DNA from: Nitrospirae bacterium GWC2_56_14 | GTDB taxonomy: Bacteria > Nitrospirota > UBA9217 | Length of the DNA stretch: 7,680 bases | NCBI GenBank assembly: GCA_001803705.1 | Contig: MHDY01000186.1 | Span: forward strand, 1,640-9,319 | Direction: 5' to 3' | Shown: one piece after another, positions 1-5,283 of the stretch | Layout of the letters: every line of letters begins with the position of its first letter | How positions within the stretch are numbered: position 1 is the first letter of the stretch | Notes under the pieces: generated by a model | What the model was told of the DNA's origin: nothing | The model's database searches: none | What the model saw: only the letters and a program-made list of their open reading frames with translations | Made by a program: the position numbers and the translations under genes

Positions 1-2
1 AG

Positions 3-581
3 GAACTGCTCATCAACTGCGAACTCGCCGAGATCGGCAGGGACATGGGCTGCCAGATGCTGGTCGAAGGGCCCGGTCATGTGCCCCTGGATGAGATCGA
101 GGGGAACATCCAACTCCAAAAGCGGATGAGCGGCGGAGCACCCTACTATATGCTCGGCCCCATATCCACGGACGTGGCGCCGGGCTTCGACCATATCACG
201 GCTGCCATCGGCGCGGCGCAGTCGAGCCGCTTCGGCGCGGACCTGATCTGTTATATCACGCCTGCCGAGCATCTGGCCCTTCCGAACGAGGACGACGTTC
301 GCCAGGGAGTACAGGCGGCAAAAATAGCCGCGTATATCGGCGATATGAACAAGTATCCCGAAAAGGGAAGGATGCGCGACAAGGAGATGAGCAAAGCGCG
401 CCGCGATCTCGATTGGGAGAAGCAGTTCAAGCTCGCGCTCTATCCCGAGGAAGCGCGGGCGATCCGCAAAAGCCGCATGCCGGAGCATGAGGATTCCTGC
501 ACCATGTGCGGAAGCTTCTGCGCGGCAAAGGGCGCGGCAAAGCTGTTTTCCGAAGATCTGCAGTTGAGCGGTAAATTGTAA
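3..581 (+). CDS. thiC: ThiC-family radical SAM enzyme, C-terminal part (phosphomethylpyrimidine synthase ThiC or 5-hydroxybenzimidazole synthase BzaF)
   Basis: The 5' end lies outside the window; the open frame continues to the left edge, so the Met at 45 is internal. Visible are the family blocks VEGPGHVP, GPISTDVAPGFDHI, CYITPAEHLALPNEDDV and ARRDLDWEKQF, then a C-terminal cluster-binding motif CTMCGSFC (codons at about 499-522). ThiC turns aminoimidazole ribotide (AIR) into HMP-phosphate for thiamin. Its paralogue BzaF turns AIR into 5-hydroxybenzimidazole, the lower ligand of some cobamides, in anaerobes. Both are cytosolic [4Fe-4S]/SAM enzymes. Family membership is certain. The choice between the two is not: the B12 genes downstream and a GPIST-type block, where I expect GPLVT or GPLTT in ThiC, lean towards BzaF. 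The cysteines are spaced CX2CX3C, one residue shorter than the CX2CX4C usually quoted for ThiC. A likely terminator follows 13 bp after the stop, so it may not be cotranscribed with btuF. Confidence 0.93.
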   Translation, partial: ELLINCELAEIGRDMGCQMLVEGPGHVPLDEIEGNIQLQKRMSGGAPYYMLGPISTDVAPGFDHITAAIGAAQSSRFGADLICYITPAEHLALPNEDDVRQGVQAAKIAAYIGDMNKYPEKGRMRDKEMSKARRDLDWEKQFKLALYPEEARAIRKSRMPEHEDSCTMCGSFCAAKGAAKLFSEDLQLSGKL

Positions 582-594
582 GGTGACGGTTAAA

Positions 595-626
595 CTTCTC
601 TATCCTTCACGGATGGGGAAGTCTTT
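595..626 (+). terminator. Probable intrinsic terminator after the ThiC-family gene
   Basis: An 11-bp stem (595-605 with 611-621) contains two G-U pairs and closes a 5-nt loop, TTCAC. It is followed directly by TCTTT (622-626) and then an A/T-rich stretch. It sits 13 bp after the stop codon and ends 33 bp before the next start. The U-tract is short, so termination may be partial. If it works, the first btuF needs its own promoter in a very short gap, or depends on readthrough. Confidence 0.55.
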
Positions 627-659
627 ATAGCGCATTACTGGTAAGAAAGAGGAACAATC

Positions 660-1577
660 GTGGCTGGGATAAGATCGTTGTTGAAGAAGGGATTTTTTGT
701 TGCGGTGATTTTGGCCGGCGTTTGCAGCCAGGGTATCTGTTTTCCCTTAACAGCAAAAGATGACAGGGGAAAGGAAATCGAGTTCAAGGAACGGCCGCGC
801 CGGATCGTATCTTTGGTTCCCACCCAGACGGAGCTGCTCTTTTCCCTGGGGCTTGGAAAGGAAGTTGTCGGTGTCACGAATTACTGCAATTATCCTGAAG
901 CGGCCAGACAGAAGGAAAAAATCGGGGGGTTCGCCGAAATTGATGTAGAAAAGATACTCGCCTTGAAGCCTGACCTTGTACTGTCTTTCGGAACTATCCA
1001 GATCCCAGCAGCGGAAAAACTTGAGAAGAGCGGTATGAAGGTATTCTGGATGTATCCTCGCACCGTGAACGAAATACTGGATTCAATCGTACGGGTGGGG
1101 GAAATAACCGGGACCAGGCGGGAAGCGACGCAAATGCGCGAGTCTATGGAGAAGGAGATATATGCTCTTCGTGATGCGCTGGGCGCGATTCCTGATGATA
1201 AACGTCAGACAGTCTTCAGAGTGATGGGGACCGACCCTCCTGCGACCATCGGAGCAGAATCTTTTCAGTCCGATGTCTTTTATCTGGCAGGCGGGAAGAA
1301 TGCCTTTGCCGACGTGAAAAAGGATTATTTTGAAGTGGACGCCCAAGAGCTTGTCAAACGCAACCTGGATCTTATTGTAATGTGCGGCGCTGACGAAGCC
1401 GGATCAAAGCAAAGGCTGAAGAACAACCCTGATTTCAAGGATCTGCCTGCAGTGAAAAACGATGCTGTATTGATCATCCCCTGCGACCTTACCTGCAGGC
1501 CGGGACCGCGCGTTGCGGAAACAGCCGCGAGGATAGCGCGCATCCTGCATCGTGAGAAGTTCTCTGGTAAGCAGTAA
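660..1577 (+). CDS. btuF: BtuF-like periplasmic cobamide-binding protein (copy 1)
   Basis: The 305-residue product is a class III ABC-transporter substrate-binding protein (Peripla_BP_2, BtuF/FhuD fold) that should hand corrinoid to BtuCD in the periplasm. A Sec signal occupies about residues 1-30 (basic LLKK, then a hydrophobic core). The N-lobe has RRIVSLVPTQTELLFSLGLG, the BtuF-typical VGVTNYCNYP, and KPDLVLS. The C-lobe carries GAESFQSDVFYLAGGKNAF and ends near GPRVAETAARIA. The start is GTG at 660, chosen because AGGA (650-653) lies 6 nt upstream and a signal peptide follows at once. It resembles copy 2 downstream closely in the N-lobe (roughly half the residues by eye) but much less in the C-lobe, so it is an old paralogue. 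Its DNA looks more A/T-rich than the btuF2-btuC-btuD block. No riboswitch is visible in front of it. B12 as ligand is inferred from context; heme or siderophore proteins share the fold. Confidence 0.88.
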   Translation: MAGIRSLLKKGFFVAVILAGVCSQGICFPLTAKDDRGKEIEFKERPRRIVSLVPTQTELLFSLGLGKEVVGVTNYCNYPEAARQKEKIGGFAEIDVEKILALKPDLVLSFGTIQIPAAEKLEKSGMKVFWMYPRTVNEILDSIVRVGEITGTRREATQMRESMEKEIYALRDALGAIPDDKRQTVFRVMGTDPPATIGAESFQSDVFYLAGGKNAFADVKKDYFEVDAQELVKRNLDLIVMCGADEAGSKQRLKNNPDFKDLPAVKNDAVLIIPCDLTCRPGPRVAETAARIARILHREKFSGKQ

Positions 1578-1593
1578 GAACGTTACACTCGGG

Positions 1594-1629
1594 CTGTCGA
1601 TTCGGTTATCAAAACCGTTTCATCGATAG
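1594..1629 (+). other. Imperfect hairpin just after btuF copy 1
   Basis: The outer stem is 8 bp with one G-U pair (1594-1601 with 1622-1629). An inner 5-bp stem (CGGTT 1603-1607 with AACCG 1613-1617) is offset by an internal bulge. It lies 16 bp after the stop of btuF copy 1. No U-run follows, so it is not a standard intrinsic terminator. It could stabilise mRNA ends or be part of the repeat element beside it. Confidence 0.4.
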
Positions 1630-1658
1630 CGTCGGGATGACGCACGAGAAAATGAAGT

Positions 1659-1775
1659 CGTAAAAGCCGTCTTTGCGAGCGTAGCGAAGCAATCTCGTAG
1701 TTCGTGCTAGCCTGAAAAATCGAGATTGCCGCGTCGCTCCGCTCCTCGCAATGACTGCAGTGGGAACCTTTTACG
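1659..1775. repeat. Palindromic dispersed-type repeat between the two btuF genes
   Basis: The left arm is 1668-1697 (CGTCTTTGCGAG...GCAATCTCG) and the right arm 1721-1755, its imperfect reverse complement (CGAGATTGCC...CTCGCAATGAC). The arms are flanked by CGTAAAAG at 1659-1666 and CTTTTACG at 1768-1775, which extend the inverted symmetry. Elements of the form GTCATTGCGAG...GCAATCTC are, from memory, common dispersed palindromes in Deltaproteobacteria and Nitrospirae. It has no coding capacity for a transposase, so it resembles a REP or MITE-like unit. The rest of the 220-bp gap (1578-1797) holds the preceding hairpin and the short leader of btuF copy 2. I see no gene or clear promoter there. 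Confidence 0.75.
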
Positions 1776-1797
1776 AGATCATCAAGAGAAAGTGTAC

Positions 1798-2712
1798 ATG
1801 AAAAGAAATCTTATTGTTATATTTCTTATCCTCGGTTGTTACGGCGCTGCCCTTGCTGCCGAACCGGCAGTTTCTCCCCAGCGCATCGTGTCGTTGGCGC
1901 CGAGCACGACCGAGATCCTGTTCGCGCTGGGGCTGGGCGACCGGATCGTCGGCGTCACGAGCTTCTGCGACTATCCTGAGGACGCGAAGAAAAAGCCGAA
2001 GATCGGCGGCATGTCCAATCCTTCGCTCGAAGCGGTCGTCACCATGAAGCCCGACCTGGTCGTGATGACCACGGACGGCAACCCGAAAGAGTTCGAGGCC
2101 CGGCTTCGTTCCCTCAAGATCCGGACCTACGTTTTTACGGCACGAAGGCTTGCCGAGCTTCCCCAGGGGATCCGCGATATGGGCGCTTTTGTAGGAGCGC
2201 AGGAAAGATCAGACAGACTTGCCCAGGAGATACAGGACGGCCTTGATCGCTTTAAAACAAGAAAATCCGAAATCCGCAAAAAACAAGCCCCCTCTCCCTT
2301 TTTCCCTCTCCCTCCAGGGGAGAGGGGCGGGGGTGAGGGAAATTATCATGCGCAATCCGCAATGAAAAAGGTCCTGTTCATCGTTTGGCCCGAACCGCTG
2401 ATCGTTGCAGGCCCCGGCACGGTCATGGATGATGCCATCGCGCTGCTGGGATACGAGAACATCGCAGCAGCAGCGAAGACCTCCTATCCGAAATACTCCA
2501 TTGAAGAGGTCATTCGCCGGGCTCCTGACGTGATCTTTGTCGGTAAAGCATCGGGAATGGACATACGGGATGTGTCTCAGAAGATCCTCAAGAGGCTGGC
2601 GTCAGTCCCCGCTGTCAGAAACGGCTCGATCTATTACATAAGCGACAACCTGTACCGGCTCGGCCCCCGGGTCATCAAGGGCATTGAGGAGCTTGCTGCA
2701 TGCGAACAATGA
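1798..2712 (+). CDS. btuF: BtuF-like periplasmic cobamide-binding protein (copy 2), carrying an in-frame repeat insertion
   Basis: The 304-residue product is a class III substrate-binding protein and the likely dedicated partner of the BtuCD pump it overlaps. The start is ATG 1798, because a signal peptide begins there (MKRN, then a hydrophobic core, ALAA at about 17-20). The frame runs on upstream to a TTG at 1726, but that part only translates repeat DNA. Cys14 in LILGC is a weak lipobox, so lipid anchoring is possible. The N-lobe has QRIVSLAPSTTEILFALGLG, VGVTSFCDYP, KIGGMSN and KPDLVVM. The C-lobe begins around KKVLFIVWPEPLIVAGPGT and ends GPRVIKGIEEL. Between the lobes, residues about 158-190 are an unusual low-complexity stretch (SPFFPLPPGERGGGEG) encoded by a palindromic repeat, which is not expected in the family. 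The reading frame is intact. The stop overlaps the btuC start by 13 bases, which implies translational coupling. Confidence 0.9.
   Translation: MKRNLIVIFLILGCYGAALAAEPAVSPQRIVSLAPSTTEILFALGLGDRIVGVTSFCDYPEDAKKKPKIGGMSNPSLEAVVTMKPDLVVMTTDGNPKEFEARLRSLKIRTYVFTARRLAELPQGIRDMGAFVGAQERSDRLAQEIQDGLDRFKTRKSEIRKKQAPSPFFPLPPGERGGGEGNYHAQSAMKKVLFIVWPEPLIVAGPGTVMDDAIALLGYENIAAAAKTSYPKYSIEEVIRRAPDVIFVGKASGMDIRDVSQKILKRLASVPAVRNGSIYYISDNLYRLGPRVIKGIEELAACEQ
2271..2362. repeat. GC-rich palindromic repeat inserted inside btuF copy 2
   Basis: Two nested inverted repeats are visible. The inner one pairs CCCTCTCCC (2304-2312) with GGGAGAGGG (2318-2326), a perfect 9-bp stem with a 5-nt loop. The outer one pairs CCCTCTCCC (2290-2298) with GGGTGAGGG (2331-2339), with one mismatch. 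The 9-base word AATCCGCAA occurs on both sides, at 2271-2279 and 2354-2362. This is the CCCTCTCCC/GGGAGAGGG type of dispersed palindrome that I recall from intergenic DNA of many bacteria; here it is read through in frame. Exact insertion borders cannot be fixed without a homologue lacking it. Confidence 0.75.
2686..2691 (+). promoter_or_regulatory. Shine-Dalgarno that decides the btuC start
   Basis: GAGGAG lies inside the end of btuF copy 2, 8 nt before ATG 2700 but 17 nt before the alternative ATG 2709, which would give a classic ATGA overlap. Spacing favours 2700; initiation at 2709 by ribosomes finishing btuF is also possible. Confidence 0.55.
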
Positions 2713-3665
2713 GGTTTGGGATATTTGTCGTCGTGGCGGCCTTGATCCTGGTGCTGGCCCTTTTTGCGGGACCGCGGATGATCAATCCCTTCAGCATGAG
2801 CGGCACGGAGCGCGAGATCCTCTTCGCCATACGGCTGCCCCGGGTGGTCGTGGCCATGCTCATGGGTATGGCCCTGGGCGCTTCCGGCGCGATCCTGCAG
2901 GGGGTGCTCAGGAACCCCCTTGCCGACCCCTATATTCTTGGCATATCGAGCGGGGCCTCCCTGGCCGCCGCCCTTGGCCTCATGTCCGGTTTCTATTTTT
3001 TCGGCAGCCTGAGCGTTCCGGTGACTGCCTTCATCGGCGCTGTGCTGGTCAGTCTTCTCGTCGGCGCTTTCGGCATGAAGCGGGGAGGATTATGGCCGGA
3101 GCGGCTGCTGCTCGCCGGGATCGGCTTGAATTTTCTCTTCAGCGCAATGCTGATGCTGCTCATGAGCGTATCGAGCGATGACGGTCTTCGGCGGGTGGTG
3201 CTCTGGATGTTCGGCGATCTTTCCATGGCGGACTGGACGCTTATTCCTTCGGCATCGATCTTTGTCCTTGCCGGGCTGGCCATTGCGCTCTGGCGGTCAA
3301 AGGCGCTGAACGCGCTGATCCTGGGGGATGAATTCGCCTACAGCCTCGGCTTCGCGGTCCAGCGGGAACGGCTCATCATGTTCGCGGCAATGGCGCTCAT
3401 GACCTCGGCCTCGGTCTCGCTGGGCGGGACCATCGGGTTCATCGGGCTGTTGATGCCCCATATAGCCCGCTTCCTGCTCGGCGCGGACAGCCGCGTGCTG
3501 ATCCCCGCATCGGCCGTCGCCGGCGGAGCGTTCCTGTGCCTGGCCGATCTGATCGGGCGGTCCCTCATGCCGCCCCTGGAGCTTCCGTCAGGCACGGTGA
3601 CCGCGATTATCGGCGCGCCTTATTTTCTCTATCTCCTCCGGAGGAAAGATGTCCTCAGCGTATAA
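2700..3665 (+). CDS. btuC: BtuC-like inner-membrane permease of the cobamide ABC importer (FecCD family)
   Basis: The 321-residue hydrophobic protein forms the membrane channel, expected as a homodimer bound to two BtuD subunits. An N-terminal membrane segment (IFVVVAALILVLALF) is followed by the family block LPRVVVAMLMGMALGASGAILQ and then RNPLADPYILGISSGASLAAALG, the best signature of FecCD permeases. Near the C-terminus are GFIGLLMPHIARFLLG, a coupling region next to the ATPase, and LPSGTVTAIIGAPYFLYLLRR. Family members usually have ten transmembrane helices; many hydrophobic segments are visible but I have not counted them rigorously. Length is near the lower end of the normal range and the C-terminus is intact. 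It overlaps btuF copy 2 at its start and btuD at its end (17 bases). Iron-siderophore and heme permeases share the fold; B12 is inferred from the neighbouring riboswitch and btuB. Confidence 0.93.
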   Translation: MRTMRFGIFVVVAALILVLALFAGPRMINPFSMSGTEREILFAIRLPRVVVAMLMGMALGASGAILQGVLRNPLADPYILGISSGASLAAALGLMSGFYFFGSLSVPVTAFIGAVLVSLLVGAFGMKRGGLWPERLLLAGIGLNFLFSAMLMLLMSVSSDDGLRRVVLWMFGDLSMADWTLIPSASIFVLAGLAIALWRSKALNALILGDEFAYSLGFAVQRERLIMFAAMALMTSASVSLGGTIGFIGLLMPHIARFLLGADSRVLIPASAVAGGAFLCLADLIGRSLMPPLELPSGTVTAIIGAPYFLYLLRRKDVLSV

Positions 3666-4425
3666 AGGCCCGATCATTGAACTGCGGGACGTGTCTTTCC
3701 GGTATCCCGGCAGCAGGCTGATCGTCAATGATCTTTCGTTCTCCGTCGGAAACGGCGAGTTCATCGGCCTCCTGGGAGCCAATGGTTCGGGCAAGTCCAC
3801 GATCCTGAAGCTGGCCGCGGGCATGCTGCAGCCCGCAGCGGGAACCGTCAGGCTCTGGGACAAACCGCTCAGCACCTACCGGAACAAGGACCGGGCGAAA
3901 CTGCTCTGCTATTTTCCCCAGCAGCTGGACGTGAACGTGCCGTTCACGGTCAGGGAGATCGTGGGCATGGGGCTCTATCCCTACGATATCCCGCCGCAGA
4001 TGACCGTTGACGAAGCCCTGGCCATGGTGGGGCTCACGGCGAAAGCATCCGCTTTTGTAACGAATCTGAGCGGCGGCGAACGGCGGCGGGTTTTTATCGC
4101 CATGACACTGATCCAGGGCGCGGGGGTCCTGCTCCTCGATGAACCCCTGGCGAACCTCGATATCCGGTATCAGATCGAGTTCCTGCGGCTGCTCCGGGGA
4201 CTGCAGAAGCAGAAGGGCATCTCCGTGATCATGGCGCTTCATGATGTCAACATCGCGCTCCAGTTCGAAAAGGTGATGGTGATCAGGGAAGGGTCCATCC
4301 TCGGCAGCGGAAGCCCTGAAACGGTCTTGACCAAAGAGATGATCAGGCAGGCCTTTGAGGTCGATATCGAGGTCAGAAGGTCCGATCGCGGTGAAACCTA
4401 TATCACGCACGAGAAGTGGTTTTAG
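3649..4425 (+). CDS. btuD: BtuD-like ATP-binding subunit of the cobamide ABC importer
   Basis: The 258-residue cytoplasmic ATPase powers BtuC. All ABC motifs are present: Walker A GANGSGKS at residues 43-50, Q-loop Gln91 (FPQQ), signature LSGGE at 140-144, Walker B LLLDEP with Asp164 and Glu165, D-loop ANLD, and H-loop His198 (ALHDVN). It should therefore be active. A start at ATG 3649 fits GGAGGA at 3640-3645, although the 3-nt spacer is short; overlap with btuC suggests coupled translation. That ribosome site lies in a 12-bp perfect palindrome (3634-3645). The length is typical of FecE/BtuD/FhuC-type ATPases, which cannot be told apart by sequence alone. The gene order F-C-D and the B12 riboswitch nearby support the assignment. 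Confidence 0.94.
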   Translation: MSSAYKGPIIELRDVSFRYPGSRLIVNDLSFSVGNGEFIGLLGANGSGKSTILKLAAGMLQPAAGTVRLWDKPLSTYRNKDRAKLLCYFPQQLDVNVPFTVREIVGMGLYPYDIPPQMTVDEALAMVGLTAKASAFVTNLSGGERRRVFIAMTLIQGAGVLLLDEPLANLDIRYQIEFLRLLRGLQKQKGISVIMALHDVNIALQFEKVMVIREGSILGSGSPETVLTKEMIRQAFEVDIEVRRSDRGETYITHEKWF

Positions 4426-4444
4426 TTCCTGAGGGAATAAAAAT

Positions 4445-4466
4445 ATACTCAAAACGGCAAGAGTAT
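4445..4466 (+). other. Small hairpin after btuD
   Basis: ATACTC (4445-4450) pairs perfectly with GAGTAT (4461-4466) around a 10-nt loop, 19 bp after the btuD stop. Only a short TTCT-type stretch follows, so it would be a weak terminator at best. It abuts the larger inverted repeat that starts at 4468. Confidence 0.35.
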
Positions 4467-4467
4467 T

Positions 4468-4586
4468 TCTCGCAAAGCTCGCAAAGAGCGCAAAGGAAAC
4501 CGTGAGTCAATATCTTCTCTGGTTTAAAATCCAAAGCAAGCCGTGCTTGGGATTTTCTTGGCGTCCTTTGCGAGCTTTGCGAGAGA
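4468..4586. repeat. Large inverted-repeat element between btuD and the DUF71 gene
   Basis: A perfect 19-bp inverted repeat pairs 4468-4486 (TCTCGCAAAGCTCGCAAAG) with 4566-4584. Each arm is itself built of tandem 9-bp CGCAAAG-type units. The left arm has one extra unit (AGCGCAAAG, 4487-4495), and both arms then meet GGA/TCC. Inside is a second palindrome, AAAATCC...CAAG (4526-4540) with CTTGGGATTTT (4546-4556). The whole could fold into one long hairpin. It fills most of the 199-bp gap (4426-4624). It carries no gene of its own and resembles a non-autonomous dispersed repeat. Confidence 0.75.
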
Positions 4587-4614
4587 TGGTTTTTGCTTCC
4601 GGTTTGTCCGGGTT

Positions 4615-4621
4615 AGGGGGG
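4615..4621 (+). promoter_or_regulatory. G-rich ribosome-binding site fixing the DUF71 start
   Basis: AGGGGGG lies 3 nt before ATG 4625. The only other in-frame candidates upstream, such as GTG 4502, would translate the repeat element, so this site marks the real start. Confidence 0.55.
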
Positions 4622-4624
4622 TGC

Positions 4625-5266
4625 ATGTATCTTGCTTCATGGAGTGGAGGGAAGGACAGTTGCTTTGCCAGTTATCTGGCGATCAGGAAGGGTTTGAAGA
4701 TATCGGGCCTGGTGCACTTTGACCGGCCGAACAATCTGCACGGCGTTGATCCGGCCATGATGCGGCTGCAGGCGGAGCTCGCGGGAATCCCCTTCACTCA
4801 GAAACGCGTCATGGCTGAAGATTTTGAGCCGGAGTTCAAGAGGACCGTTGGCGAACTTACCCGGAAGGGAACAAAGGGCATGGTCTTCGGCGATATCTAT
4901 CTCGAACCTCACAAGGAGTGGGTCGACCGGGTATGCGGCGAACTCGGTATCGAGCCTGTTGAGCCGCTCTGGGGGATGAAGACCGGGGATATCATCAGGG
5001 ATTTTCTCGATTGCGGCTTCGAGACCATTATTGCCAGCGGAGACCAGAAACTGATCGACAAGAAATATATCGGCCGGAAGATGGACCAGGATTTCATCGA
5101 ATATCTGCGATCGAAAAAACTGGATGTGTGCGGCGAAAGCGGAGAGTTCCATACGTTTGTCACGGGAGGCCCGCTCTTTCACGGTAAAATAAATATCGTT
5201 GATTCAGACGTCATCAGCAGGGACGGGTTCTGGTTCCTGGATATAAAAAAATATAAAGTGGTCTGA
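4625..5266 (+). CDS. DUF71/COG2102 PP-loop ATPase (Dph6-like fold), putative cobamide-salvage enzyme
   Basis: The 213-residue cytosolic protein opens with the PP-loop SGGKDS at residues 7-12, which binds ATP for adenylation and ligation or amidation. Further family blocks are GDIYLEPHKEWVDRVC, EPLWG, and the C-terminal CGESGEFHTFVTGGPLF. The start at ATG 4625 puts the PP-loop at the N-terminus as in relatives; the open frame upstream is repeat DNA. Archaeal and eukaryotic members (Dph6) amidate diphthine on EF2, a modification bacteria lack. A published comparative-genomic study of DUF71 predicted that some bacterial and archaeal members act in B12 salvage. The position between btuCD and a cobalamin-riboswitch-btuB unit fits that branch. 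A role such as re-amidating or attaching a side chain to scavenged corrinoids is inference; the substrate is not known to me. The family call is firm, the function is not. Confidence 0.88.
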   Translation: MYLASWSGGKDSCFASYLAIRKGLKISGLVHFDRPNNLHGVDPAMMRLQAELAGIPFTQKRVMAEDFEPEFKRTVGELTRKGTKGMVFGDIYLEPHKEWVDRVCGELGIEPVEPLWGMKTGDIIRDFLDCGFETIIASGDQKLIDKKYIGRKMDQDFIEYLRSKKLDVCGESGEFHTFVTGGPLFHGKINIVDSDVISRDGFWFLDIKKYKVV

Positions 5267-5279
5267 CGCGCAGCGCGTC
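5265..5279 (+). terminator. Short GC hairpin at the end of the DUF71 gene
   Basis: GACGCG (5265-5270) pairs perfectly with CGCGTC (5274-5279) around the triloop CAG. It overlaps the stop codon TGA. No U-tract follows, so it may only pause transcription or protect the mRNA end. It lies 5 bp before the riboswitch begins. Confidence 0.3.
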
Positions 5280-5283
5280 GATC

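Noticed and set aside
1726..1797. N-terminal extension of btuF copy 2 from a TTG start at 1726
   Set aside because: It would place repeat-derived residues before the signal peptide that begins at ATG 1798.
2290..2339. Intrinsic terminator inside btuF copy 2
   Set aside because: The palindrome is strong, but no U-tract follows (GAGGGAAATTATC) and the frame continues into a normal C-lobe and coupled btuCD.
2684..3181. A 165-codon + strand open frame overlapping btuC in another frame
   Set aside because: Arg- and Gly-rich shadow of the btuC coding sequence, which has the conserved permease motifs in its own frame.
660..4425. Iron-siderophore or heme ABC importer
   Set aside because: The protein families alone would allow it, but the FCDYP/YCNYP motifs of BtuF, the cobalamin riboswitch and the BtuB-type receptor favour corrinoid.
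3655..4452. A 265-codon open frame on the - strand opposite btuD
   Set aside because: It is fully antisense to a gene with every ABC ATPase motif. Its protein is rich in His, Asp and Arg without a recognisable domain, as expected of a shadow frame in GC-rich DNA.
4468..4586. CRISPR array or direct-repeat array
   Set aside because: The units are 9 bp, contiguous and arranged as an inverted repeat. There are no spacers.
4502..4624. N-terminal extension of the DUF71 protein from a GTG start at 4502
   Set aside because: The extension translates the inverted-repeat element. Relatives begin just before the SGGKDS loop, and a G-rich ribosome site precedes ATG 4625.
4625..5266. Annotation as diphthine-ammonia ligase (Dph6)
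   Set aside because: Diphthamide occurs on archaeal and eukaryotic EF2, not in bacteria. The surrounding genes point to B12.
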